From NCBI GenBank assembly GCA_047600605.1, contig JASGKK010000001.1:2294001-2358000 (forward strand): a DNA stretch of 64,000 nucleotides, read 5' to 3'. Numbering within the stretch: position 1 is the stretch's first letter; every line of letters begins with the position of its first letter. The translations under genes and the position numbers were made by a program. The DNA comes from CAYMZZ01 sp047600605. GTDB taxonomy: Bacteria > Bacteroidota > Bacteroidia > Chitinophagales > Chitinophagaceae. The notes below the pieces were generated by a model. It ran no database searches. It saw nothing but the letters and a program-made list of their open reading frames with translations, and was not told the DNA's origin. Of this stretch, positions 1-8,179 are shown one piece after another.

Positions 1-53
1 CATAATTGTACCCCGAATAAAGTCCGGAAGCCGGAGATGCACTAACTTGAATA

Positions 54-1010
54 GTGAAAAACGGTGCTGTGTCAGTAAAGAGTTTTTTAAATAAAATAGA
101 CCTCACGCAACCCAGATACCTGCAGACGCTGGTTGAAAACCGGCGCATTTTCAACCTGGAAAATTGTGAACTGAATGTTTTTGAAAGTTACCAGGAGGCA
201 TACCGGGTTCCCCTTACATTTCACGACTTTGTGATTACCAGTATGGTACGTGGCAAAAAAGTGATGCACCTGTTTGACAGGCCTTCATTCGAATACTTTC
301 CCGGCGAGTCCGTCATTGTACCAGCCAATGAAACAATGGTAATTGATTTTCCCGAAGCACAAAAGGGAAATCCTACTCAATGCATTGCCCTTGCTGTAGA
401 TGCGCAGTATGTCAATCAGACCCTGCAGTATCTCAACAACTATTACAACAGTGATCCGCTGGAGCAGCATGACTGGAAGCTTCAATTCAACAAATATCAT
501 TTTGACAACGACACCGAGGTCACGGGACTTATCAATAAACTCATTCGTGTATGCAGCAGCGGAGACCGCGCAAAGAATATTTTTGCAGACCTCAACATTA
601 AGGAATTGCTGATACGCCTCGTGCAAAGCCAGCATTTACAACAGATAGAAGTAGAAAAACAGGATAGCACCAATCACAGCCGGTTGCATTATGTACTGCA
701 TTACATCCATGAGCATCTTACCGAAAAAATAGCTGTCGATAAATTAAGCCGGAAAGCCTACCTCAGCCGCAACATGTTTTTTAAATGGTTTAAAGAGCAG
801 TTTGGCATTACGCCACTGGAGTATATCAATCGCGAACGTATAAAGCTGGCTAAACAGTTGCTGGAAGATCCGCGGCAAACTATTACTGCAGTGAGCCTGC
901 AGTGCGGCTTTACAGACGTCAATTATTTTGTACGTCTTTTCAAGAAGCAGGAAGGCATTACACCCGGCACTTACCGTCATTGTATAACAGGAGAGCCGGA
1001 AAGCGAATAG
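54..1010 (+). CDS. AraC family transcriptional regulator
   Basis: DNA-binding regulator of 318 residues. The first two thirds resemble the AraC-type N-terminal ligand-sensing cupin (FHDFVITSMVRGKKVMHLF, then the FPGESVIVPANETM stretch). The last ~100 residues form the double helix-turn-helix of the AraC/XylS family, with the typical LSRNMFFKWFKEQFGITP and VSLQCGFTDVNYFVRLFKK segments. The start is GTG; a second in-frame GTG lies five codons downstream and either is possible. It converges on the operon at 1045-11672, ending 35 bases from it, so regulation of that operon is only a positional guess. The inducer is unknown. Family call is secure. Confidence 0.93.
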   Translation: MKNGAVSVKSFLNKIDLTQPRYLQTLVENRRIFNLENCELNVFESYQEAYRVPLTFHDFVITSMVRGKKVMHLFDRPSFEYFPGESVIVPANETMVIDFPEAQKGNPTQCIALAVDAQYVNQTLQYLNNYYNSDPLEQHDWKLQFNKYHFDNDTEVTGLINKLIRVCSSGDRAKNIFADLNIKELLIRLVQSQHLQQIEVEKQDSTNHSRLHYVLHYIHEHLTEKIAVDKLSRKAYLSRNMFFKWFKEQFGITPLEYINRERIKLAKQLLEDPRQTITAVSLQCGFTDVNYFVRLFKKQEGITPGTYRHCITGEPESE

Positions 1011-1026
1011 CTCCCCGGCTCTCCTG
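988..1026. terminator. Bidirectional hairpin between convergent genes
   Basis: A perfect 12-base inverted repeat (988-999 and 1015-1026, arm CAGGAGAGCCGG) with a 15-base loop spans the stop codon of the AraC gene and lies just before the end of the opposing gene. It is GC rich and followed by CCTTTATCTTT, so it can serve both directions. Confidence 0.6.
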
Positions 1027-1044
1027 CCTTTATCTTTCCTGTAT

Positions 1045-3423
1045 TTATTCTACCACAAACTCGCGGGCTGCCATTATAACCTGGCCACTATCCGAAAGCC
1101 CTTCGAGCACAGCCACAAAACGTCCTTTCTGATCAGATGTGTAGAACTGTATTTCCGATTTACCGCTTGCCGGTATCACCTGGCTGGGTATCCATTGAAG
1201 CGTGGTACGCATATCCGGCAGGCGATTACCTGTAGCACCGGCTTTGGCATAATCGGGCGCATAAAATTCGCGGCGTAATTGCAGCCCTTCATAATCCACC
1301 ATGATCACAGAAGGATCCAGGTCAAACGCATCAAATTTGCCTTTATATGTTTCAAAACTTATGATGCCGGCAAATGCAGCAGCGCCCAGTACGTAACGCC
1401 TTGTCACTACATCCAGCCGTTTCAGTTTGATTGGGTCATATCCAAATATCTTATTATGATCTGCCAATGGTATGCCATCCAGCAGTACCAGTACGTTTTC
1501 ATCATAAGCCTGCCCATACAGACCATCATGCACTACTATATTTGGCTTGCCATTACGCATTGCTATAGTAGTGGGAAATACATATTCCCTGAAAGTTTCT
1601 TCTACCGTGCTGAATCGCTTATAATCATCCATTTTATATATGTACTCCGCCTTGCCATAAAAAGGTAATGTATCGCGAAGAGCAGGCGAAAGGAAATGAC
1701 GCAGGCTATCTGCCAGGAACAGGTTTTGCGCCTGCATGGCAATACTCCGCTGTATCAATACCTCTTCCTGCTTTTTATCCAGCACAACCAACGGTAATTG
1801 CTGATTCAACCGGTTTTCGGCAAAAGGGCTGGCTACATCAATCCGATACTTGCTCATCGAATCGCTCACTACTTTCATTACGATCTCACCCGGTCCATAG
1901 TAATTATTTACCTCGAAAGAGATATACCCCTCGCTGTTGCTTCTCGCAGTCTGGAAACTATACGGTACTGCCGGGGCAGACAGGTAACAAAGAATATTTG
2001 CTCCGGGCTGGCCGGTGTTTTTGTTTATCACTCTTCCACCCATCAAATGACCTCCTACTTCTGGTGTATGTTTCCAGGAAGTATTGCCACCAGCGGCCCA
2101 GGCAAAACGACGCCAGCCATGTGTCAGGAGCAGGTTATCTGTGGCTTCTTCCACTCCGGCATCAGCGGAAAAATAATACCCGGGAGATTCAATTGTACCC
2201 AGCAGTTCTTCCTGCAGCCAGCGATAAGTCTGAATACTGGCCGCATCCAACCCGCCACTTGCCGGAGCCTGGTATACCGCGATTGAGTAATTAATACTGT
2301 CTGTTGACTGCTGGCCTGTTGCAGCTATGCCCAGGGTCACCTTATCTCTTTTGGTAAACTGATTTTTGCTGAGCGAAATATCTGCATTCAGTTTATGATC
2401 GGGACGTACAAAAATGAGCCGTTCCGCAACAGGTTGCTGCTGGCTGTTAAACAGTGTAAGAAAATTAATGCCGGGAGCCAACCGCGCGCGTTCTATCTGA
2501 GCTGCACCTTCTGCGCTGCTACTTACCTGTATCTGTACAGCCTGGCGAACTCCTGTACGGGTATGGGCTACTACAGTCAGCGTTTCGCTTTGGCCCGCAG
2601 TGGCTGCCCGCACCTGTAGTGCGCCTGCACCAGTTGTAGTTACATTCAGTAAATAACCTGCGGTTTCTGCGGCAGGAACATTTTGCGTCAGCACCCGTCC
2701 GTTCTCCAATTGTACACGCACACGATAAGTCTCATTTGCCTGTGGCGTGAAACTGAAACGGCCAATGCCAAACCGGTGTGTTTGAAACTGGGTCAGGGTA
2801 TCACCTTTTGCATTCAGCAAAATACCGGTTGCACCCGCCCCACGTCCATCTTTACCTGTTATTTTAAAAGCGACTGTTGACTGATGTCCTTGCAGCAACT
2901 GCCCGCCTTCCGGATAAAAATCAATGGCCGTAGACAGACTATCGACTCGTTCTGCAGTAGGAGTTATACTAACTGTATTTGTAACAGCAATTGTTGTTTC
3001 ATAAAAATGAGGCGTTTTCTCATTACGCATCAGGCTGGTATAGGCACGTAGCAGGTAATGATCTGTGCGGAGGTTGGTAGGCAGGTAAAACGAACCTTCT
3101 CCCCCTCTTTTCGACAATGATATTTTGGCCTGCAATACCGGTTTAGTGTTACGATCGAGCAGCTCTATATATGCGACCTTGCTCACTCCGGATGGCTGGT
3201 ATGTTGATGCATCCATTCCATATACCTGAAACCAGATGATTTCACCCGCCAGATACTGGGGTTTATCGGTACGTACATATACCCGTTCCTGATAGTCGGT
3301 ACGTGCAGCAGTCGCAGCCTGTGTATTGATTCTGGCTTCGGCTGTGTTTTGAGCCTGTATTTCTCTCGTCGCTCCTGTGAGCGTTATCAGGATCAATCCG
3401 CCAATCAGTTTTTTCTTATTCAT
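1045..3423 (-). CDS. Secreted MG2-domain protein with TonB plug-like C-terminal region
   Basis: About 792 residues from the ATG chosen here; an upstream in-frame ATG at 3441 would add six residues before the signal peptide (MNKKKLIGGLILITLTGA). After the signal comes a macroglobulin MG2-like segment (ERVYVRTDKPQYLAGEIIWF), then FYPEGGQLLQG, a carboxypeptidase-regulatory-like segment (GGRVINKNTGQPGANILCYL), a plug-like stretch (NVLVLLDGIPLADHNKIFGY) and a C-terminal DMRTTLQW block. It has no beta-barrel, so it is not a transporter by itself. It is the last gene of the DUF4249/TonB operon, and a broken paralogue lies at 17385-19774. Proteins of this architecture are common in Bacteroidetes; their substrate is unknown. 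Envelope location is inferred. Confidence 0.82.
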   Translation of the reverse strand: MNKKKLIGGLILITLTGATREIQAQNTAEARINTQAATAARTDYQERVYVRTDKPQYLAGEIIWFQVYGMDASTYQPSGVSKVAYIELLDRNTKPVLQAKISLSKRGGEGSFYLPTNLRTDHYLLRAYTSLMRNEKTPHFYETTIAVTNTVSITPTAERVDSLSTAIDFYPEGGQLLQGHQSTVAFKITGKDGRGAGATGILLNAKGDTLTQFQTHRFGIGRFSFTPQANETYRVRVQLENGRVLTQNVPAAETAGYLLNVTTTGAGALQVRAATAGQSETLTVVAHTRTGVRQAVQIQVSSSAEGAAQIERARLAPGINFLTLFNSQQQPVAERLIFVRPDHKLNADISLSKNQFTKRDKVTLGIAATGQQSTDSINYSIAVYQAPASGGLDAASIQTYRWLQEELLGTIESPGYYFSADAGVEEATDNLLLTHGWRRFAWAAGGNTSWKHTPEVGGHLMGGRVINKNTGQPGANILCYLSAPAVPYSFQTARSNSEGYISFEVNNYYGPGEIVMKVVSDSMSKYRIDVASPFAENRLNQQLPLVVLDKKQEEVLIQRSIAMQAQNLFLADSLRHFLSPALRDTLPFYGKAEYIYKMDDYKRFSTVEETFREYVFPTTIAMRNGKPNIVVHDGLYGQAYDENVLVLLDGIPLADHNKIFGYDPIKLKRLDVVTRRYVLGAAAFAGIISFETYKGKFDAFDLDPSVIMVDYEGLQLRREFYAPDYAKAGATGNRLPDMRTTLQWIPSQVIPASGKSEIQFYTSDQKGRFVAVLEGLSDSGQVIMAAREFVVE

Positions 3424-3494
3424 TGCAACACACTTGAACATGTATACTTGGTTTTGGAATGTGTAATAAGTCGTTTTTGTCAGTATTTTTTAAT

Positions 3495-4640
3495 TTACCA
3501 GAAAGACGGACGGATGGTAGTTCCATTTCTTTTGGTACAATCCACACAATCGGCCTGAGCGCCAAAATAAAGAACCGGAGCCTGTGTTATCGGATTAAGC
3601 TCTGCTTCATAAGGCGCATAGCCGAGTATTTCAAAATAATAGAATACGCTGTCCGGAACAACCTTCTGTACTTCACAAATCTGGGGAAACCGCCAATCAG
3701 GTACCTGGCTTGAATTAATAAAAATTCTCTTTTCTTCCAGCGACGATGCTGTTACATATCCTATTACCGGCTCTGCCGGATCGGTCACACAGGTAATATT
3801 TCCTCTGATCTCGGAGGGCTGCGCATCAAAGATGGTCCCGATGCTTTCCGTATTCTTGCGCAGCAGATCGTAAAATTCATAGGCTGCTTTATCAAGTGCA
3901 TACTGGCGCACCAGGATGCTGTAGCGTACACTCAGCCGATCATCTCCGTTTGAAAAGCCTGTTACAGGCATCTGCGAAACTACATCTGATTGCAAACGGG
4001 TGGTAGATCCAACCAGGATATTGGTAGAACTCCGGCTGCGCCAGCAGGTGGACACATCCTCCGCTGGCATTACACGATCCCGCACGCGCCTGTTCTGATT
4101 TACATAGAGATACTTAGAAAAGTAATATGTATGTATTTCCCAGGTCTCATCGTATTCCCAGCGGTAATATTTTGTTTTGTTGGCATTGTCATGGCTGTTT
4201 ACCATAATCTCCACGCCTCCTGTCCCCGAGCGCTTCCAGGTAACACTATTGATAGGTGGTGTTGTTTTGGCCACTACATATGCAGAAAGGTACTCTTTGC
4301 CGTCACTTGTCTTTACTCTTAAGCGGTATTCATTATCAATAACGAGATTGAGATTGGGATGTACATACTGGCCATTCCCCTGGTATGACAATGAAACAGA
4401 AGAATTGTCTTTGCCCTCCACTGTCACCATTGCATTGGCCTCACCTGTGATGGCACTGGTTCTGTCTACCTGTGTGGTACGGGTAACACGTACATTAGTG
4501 GCTCCCTGTCCGGCATTGAGCACTGCTTCGATCACGAGGTAATTGGGCGCCTTCGCCACTACATCAGGCAGATAGGGATCCCGGCAGCTGGTGGTCAGCA
4601 GCAAAAGAAATGCAGCAAACAGGAAAAAAGATTTATACAT
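3495..4640 (-). CDS. DUF4249 lipoprotein, copy A
   Basis: Protein of 381 residues with a lipoprotein signal peptide whose lipobox is LTTSC (Cys19), so it should be lipid-anchored in the envelope. The body carries the DUF4249 landmarks seen in all four neighbouring copies: YLPDVVAKAPNYLVIE after the Cys, YDETWEIHTYYFSKYLY in the middle, LLRKNTESIGTIFDAQPSE, a VPDWRF...C segment, and a C-terminal end with a Cys pair (CVDC) and terminal RPSFW. It is most like copy B directly upstream. The DUF4249 family has no established biochemical function; members are found with TonB receptors, as here. Family call is strong, function unknown. Confidence 0.88.
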   Translation of the reverse strand: MYKSFFLFAAFLLLLTTSCRDPYLPDVVAKAPNYLVIEAVLNAGQGATNVRVTRTTQVDRTSAITGEANAMVTVEGKDNSSVSLSYQGNGQYVHPNLNLVIDNEYRLRVKTSDGKEYLSAYVVAKTTPPINSVTWKRSGTGGVEIMVNSHDNANKTKYYRWEYDETWEIHTYYFSKYLYVNQNRRVRDRVMPAEDVSTCWRSRSSTNILVGSTTRLQSDVVSQMPVTGFSNGDDRLSVRYSILVRQYALDKAAYEFYDLLRKNTESIGTIFDAQPSEIRGNITCVTDPAEPVIGYVTASSLEEKRIFINSSQVPDWRFPQICEVQKVVPDSVFYYFEILGYAPYEAELNPITQAPVLYFGAQADCVDCTKRNGTTIRPSFW

Positions 4641-4675
4641 ATTCAGGTCCCGATATACTAATTAATAAGACTGAT

Positions 4676-5815
4676 TTACCAGAAAGATGGCCGGGTCGTT
4701 GATCCTTTTCGGTCTCTGCAATCCACACAATAATCATACGATCCCTTATAACTTTCTACCCGGTCTGTGAGCGGATTTATATTTGCATCAAATGGCTTAT
4801 AGCCGCCTATTCCAAAATAATAAGACACGCTGTCCAGTGTAACGGTCTTATTGTCACAATCCTGGAAAAAACGCCAGTCAGGTACTTCGCTGGAGGAAAC
4901 AAAGAGGCGTTTCTCTTCGAGTGAAGAAATCGTTACAAATCCAAGAACAGGTTCTTCCGGGTCGCTCACGCAGGTAATATTCCCCCTGACCTCAGAAGGC
5001 TGGGCATCAAAAATAGTTCCGATGCTTTCCGTATTCTTCCGTAGCAGGTCATAAAACTCGTATGCTTCCTTTGTCAGAGCAAACTGACGAACGAGAATGC
5101 TGTACCGGAAACTTAACTTATCATCACCAAACGGGAATCCGGTAAGCGGAAACATAGAGACCACATCAGATGCCAGACGGGCCGTTGAGCCCAGCATAAT
5201 GCGGGTGGAAGCATTTGTTCTCCAGCACACGGATACATCTTCTGCCGGCAATACACGCCTGCGCACGTTTCCGTTCTCGTATACATATGTTGAAAAAAAT
5301 GTGGACCGTATCTCCCAGGTTTCATCATATTCCCAACGGTAATACCTGGTTTTGCCGGCATCATCATGGCTATTCACAAAAAAGCTTATTCCCCGGTCAT
5401 CAGAACGTCGCCAACTTATACTATCAATCGGGGGGGTGGTTTTTGCTATTACATACTCCGATAAATATTCCTTTCCATTGCTTGTCCGTACACGCAAGCG
5501 ATACTCGTTGTCTATTACCAGGTTCAGATTCGGATGAGCATATACTCCATTGCCCTGGTAAGATAGGGAAACAGTGGAATTATCTTTTCCTTCAACGGTC
5601 ACCAATGCATTTGCCTCGCCGGTGATCGAGCTGGCTTTGTCTATCTTGGTAGTACGGGTAATACGCACATTGGTTCCACCCTGTCCGGCATTAAGTACGC
5701 CTTCTATCACCAGGTAATTTGGCGCATCTGCTACAATGTCTGGCAGATATTGTTCCCGGCAACCCGTGCCCAGCAACAAAACAAGTGAAACGAACAAAAG
5801 AAAAGATTTATACAT
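4676..5815 (-). CDS. DUF4249 lipoprotein, copy B
   Basis: Protein of 379 residues, lipobox LGTGC (Cys19). It shares with copy A the start MYKSF and long runs such as GEANALVTVEGKDNS and HPNLNLVIDNEYRLRV, so A and B look like the most recent duplicate pair. The C-terminus again ends CVDC...TTRPSFW. It lies 35 bases from copy A and 35 bases from copy C, as expected for one transcript. The middle region that follows SISWRRSDDRGISFFVNSHD differs among the copies and is a candidate for a variable binding surface; that is inference. Function unknown. Confidence 0.88.
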   Translation of the reverse strand: MYKSFLLFVSLVLLLGTGCREQYLPDIVADAPNYLVIEGVLNAGQGGTNVRITRTTKIDKASSITGEANALVTVEGKDNSTVSLSYQGNGVYAHPNLNLVIDNEYRLRVRTSNGKEYLSEYVIAKTTPPIDSISWRRSDDRGISFFVNSHDDAGKTRYYRWEYDETWEIRSTFFSTYVYENGNVRRRVLPAEDVSVCWRTNASTRIMLGSTARLASDVVSMFPLTGFPFGDDKLSFRYSILVRQFALTKEAYEFYDLLRKNTESIGTIFDAQPSEVRGNITCVSDPEEPVLGFVTISSLEEKRLFVSSSEVPDWRFFQDCDNKTVTLDSVSYYFGIGGYKPFDANINPLTDRVESYKGSYDYCVDCRDRKGSTTRPSFW

Positions 5816-5850
5816 AATTCAGCTTCTACATTATAACTAATAATATTTAT

Positions 5851-6999
5851 TTACCAGAAAGACGGACGGATGGTTGATCCACCGCGATCCGTGCAGTCCA
5901 CACAATAATCAAACGCTCCCAAATAAGCCGGAGGATTTGATCTAACCGGATCGATTTCAATGGTATCATACGGCTTATATCCACCTGTCCCAAAATAAAA
6001 CTCTGTACTATCCGGTCTCAACGTCACAAGCTGCGAATAACAATATTCCTGGAAACGCCAGTCCGGCACCTCACTTGCCAAAACGAAGAAGCGTTTTTTC
6101 TCAATCGTGGAGGCTGTAACAAATCCAATAACTGGCTCTTTAGGATCATTTACACAAGTGATATTCCCTTTGTTTTCGGATGGCTGCGCATCAAAGATGG
6201 TTCCAAGGCTTTCCGTATTCTTGCGCAGCAGATCATAATATTCATACGCTTCTTTTTCGAGAGCATATTGCCGTACCAGGATACTATACCGCACGCTCAG
6301 CCGGTCATCCCCAAACGGAAAACTGAGGATTGGAATTTTCGAGATCACGTCTGCCGCCAGTTTGGCCGTTGACCCCAGCGCGATCCTTGTTGAGTTATTA
6401 TGCCTCCAGCATACAGATACATCTTCTTGTGGCAACACGCGCTTGCGCACTTTTTTGTTTTCGTATATATATCTTGAATAATAATGACTATGTATCTCCC
6501 AGGTCTCTTCATATTCCCATCGGTAATACCTGGTATTGCCGGTGTTATCATGACTGTTTACCTCAACATTCATTCCTTTATCAATTCTTCGTCCCAGGGT
6601 AATACTGTCAATTGGCGGTGTGGTTTTGGCCACTACAAAGGCCGACAGGTATTCTTTTCCATTGCTGGTACGTACGCGCAGACGGTATTCGTTGCCAATT
6701 ATCAGGTCCAGGTTTGGATGAAAGTATACTCCATTTCCTGCATATGAGAGTGAAACGCTTGAGTTATCTTTCCCTTCTACCGTTACCAGTGCATTGTCTT
6801 CGCCTGTAATTGCACTGGTCCGGGCTATCTGTGTCGTTCGGGTAATGTGAACATTTGTTTCTCCTTCTCCCGCATTGAGCACTGCCTCTATCACCAAATA
6901 ATTGGGTGCCTCGGCAACAATATCAGGCAGATATTGATCCCGGCAGCCGGCGGTGACCAGCAATTCAAGCGAGATAATAGAAAAAAATATTCTACGCAT
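5851..6999 (-). CDS. DUF4249 lipoprotein, copy C
   Basis: Protein of 382 residues starting at MRRIFFS, lipobox VTAGC (Cys19). The frame stays open upstream to 7092, but that would run through the end of copy D in another frame and put 31 charged residues before the signal peptide, so the ATG at 6999 is chosen. It carries the common YLPDIVAEAPNYLVIE, TSAITGEDNALVTVEG, NTESLGTIFDAQPSE and terminal STIRPSFW segments. It has a few extra residues before the C-terminal Cys pair (DTIEIDPVRSNPP). Same operon as the flanking copies; function unknown. Confidence 0.87.
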   Translation of the reverse strand: MRRIFFSIISLELLVTAGCRDQYLPDIVAEAPNYLVIEAVLNAGEGETNVHITRTTQIARTSAITGEDNALVTVEGKDNSSVSLSYAGNGVYFHPNLDLIIGNEYRLRVRTSNGKEYLSAFVVAKTTPPIDSITLGRRIDKGMNVEVNSHDNTGNTRYYRWEYEETWEIHSHYYSRYIYENKKVRKRVLPQEDVSVCWRHNNSTRIALGSTAKLAADVISKIPILSFPFGDDRLSVRYSILVRQYALEKEAYEYYDLLRKNTESLGTIFDAQPSENKGNITCVNDPKEPVIGFVTASTIEKKRFFVLASEVPDWRFQEYCYSQLVTLRPDSTEFYFGTGGYKPYDTIEIDPVRSNPPAYLGAFDYCVDCTDRGGSTIRPSFW

Positions 7000-7037
7000 A
7001 ATCGACCTAATACTGTTCTGCCTTCTCCTGTTGTTGC

Positions 7038-8177
7038 TTACCAGAAAGAAGGACGGGTAGTAACCCCTTTTCGTAAAGTACAATCCACACAAAAATCGTA
7101 TCCAGCCAGGTAACCCAGCCTGTCATTTGTAACTGGATCAATCCAATCGCCATACGGCTTATTCCAGGTTATTTCAAAAAACTTAGCTGCCTCCTGGTAA
7201 GAAACAGTGGTAGAATCACAATCCTGGTAAAAACGCCACCCGGGCACCTCGCTCGCCGATATAAAAATTCTTTTCTCCTGAACATCAGATGCAGAAATAA
7301 AACCCAGCACAGGCTCAGCAGGATTTGTCATACAGAAAATATTCCCTTTTACTTCCGAAGGCATCGGATCAAAAACAGTTCCTATACTTTCTGTATTTTT
7401 CTTCAGCAGGTCATAATATTCAAAAGCAGCCTTATCCAGCGCATACTGCCGGACCAGCAAGCTATAGCGCACACTTAAGCGCTCGTCTCCAAATCTAAAA
7501 TTCAATACTGGTATTTGTGAAATAACATCAGAGGTTAATTTGGCGGTAGTGCCCAACAATATACTTGTAGAAGCAACATGACGCCAGCATACCGATACAT
7601 CCTCTTCTGGAAAAACACGCGGGCGTACAATATTATTTTCGAAAATATATTTTGAGTAATAAAAAGAATGGATCTCCCAGGTCTCGTCATACTCCCACCG
7701 GTAATACCAGGTATTATTTGTATTGTCATGGCTGTTTATAAACAGGCCCACCCCGAGGTCAGGGGTTCTCTTCCATGTTATACTATCTATGGCAGGAGTT
7801 AATTTGGCCATAACATAGGCAGAAAGATATTCTTTTCCGTCGTTCGTATGTATTCTTATCCTGTACTCATTGCCGATAATAAGACCGAGGTCCGGATGTG
7901 TGTATATTCCAGATCCCTGATGCGCTAGCATAACAGAAGAATTATCTCTTCCCTCTACAGATACCGTTGCAGAGGCGTCACCAATAATATTATTGCCCCG
8001 GTCTACCTTTGTTGTACGACTAAGACGTATACGTGTTCCCCCTTCCCCGGTATTAAGCAACCCTTCTACCACCAAATAATCGGGAGCATTGGTTACAATA
8101 TCAGGCATATACCGGCTCTGGCAACCTGTTGCCAGTACCAGTATAAACCCTGCTATCGGAATAAAGGTTTTACGCAT
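7038..8177 (-). CDS. DUF4249 lipoprotein, copy D (receptor-proximal)
   Basis: Protein of 379 residues, lipobox LATGC (Cys19). It begins three bases beyond the stop codon of the TonB receptor, so it is translationally close to it. It keeps the family landmarks (YMPDIVTNAPDYLVVE, YDETWEIHSFYYSKYIF, NTESIGTVFDPMPSE, CVDC, TTRPSFW) but is the most divergent of the four, with GDASATVSVEGRDNS where the others read GEANALVTVEGKDNS. Its position and divergence suggest it could be the original partner of the receptor from which the others were derived. That order of events is inference. Confidence 0.87.
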   Translation of the reverse strand: MRKTFIPIAGFILVLATGCQSRYMPDIVTNAPDYLVVEGLLNTGEGGTRIRLSRTTKVDRGNNIIGDASATVSVEGRDNSSVMLAHQGSGIYTHPDLGLIIGNEYRIRIHTNDGKEYLSAYVMAKLTPAIDSITWKRTPDLGVGLFINSHDNTNNTWYYRWEYDETWEIHSFYYSKYIFENNIVRPRVFPEEDVSVCWRHVASTSILLGTTAKLTSDVISQIPVLNFRFGDERLSVRYSLLVRQYALDKAAFEYYDLLKKNTESIGTVFDPMPSEVKGNIFCMTNPAEPVLGFISASDVQEKRIFISASEVPGWRFYQDCDSTTVSYQEAAKFFEITWNKPYGDWIDPVTNDRLGYLAGYDFCVDCTLRKGVTTRPSFW

Positions 8178-8179
8178 GA

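Noticed and set aside
6999..7092. N-terminal extension of DUF4249 copy C
   Set aside because: The frame is open upstream but runs over the end of copy D and puts 31 charged residues before the signal peptide; the ATG at 6999 gives the same lipobox position as the other copies.
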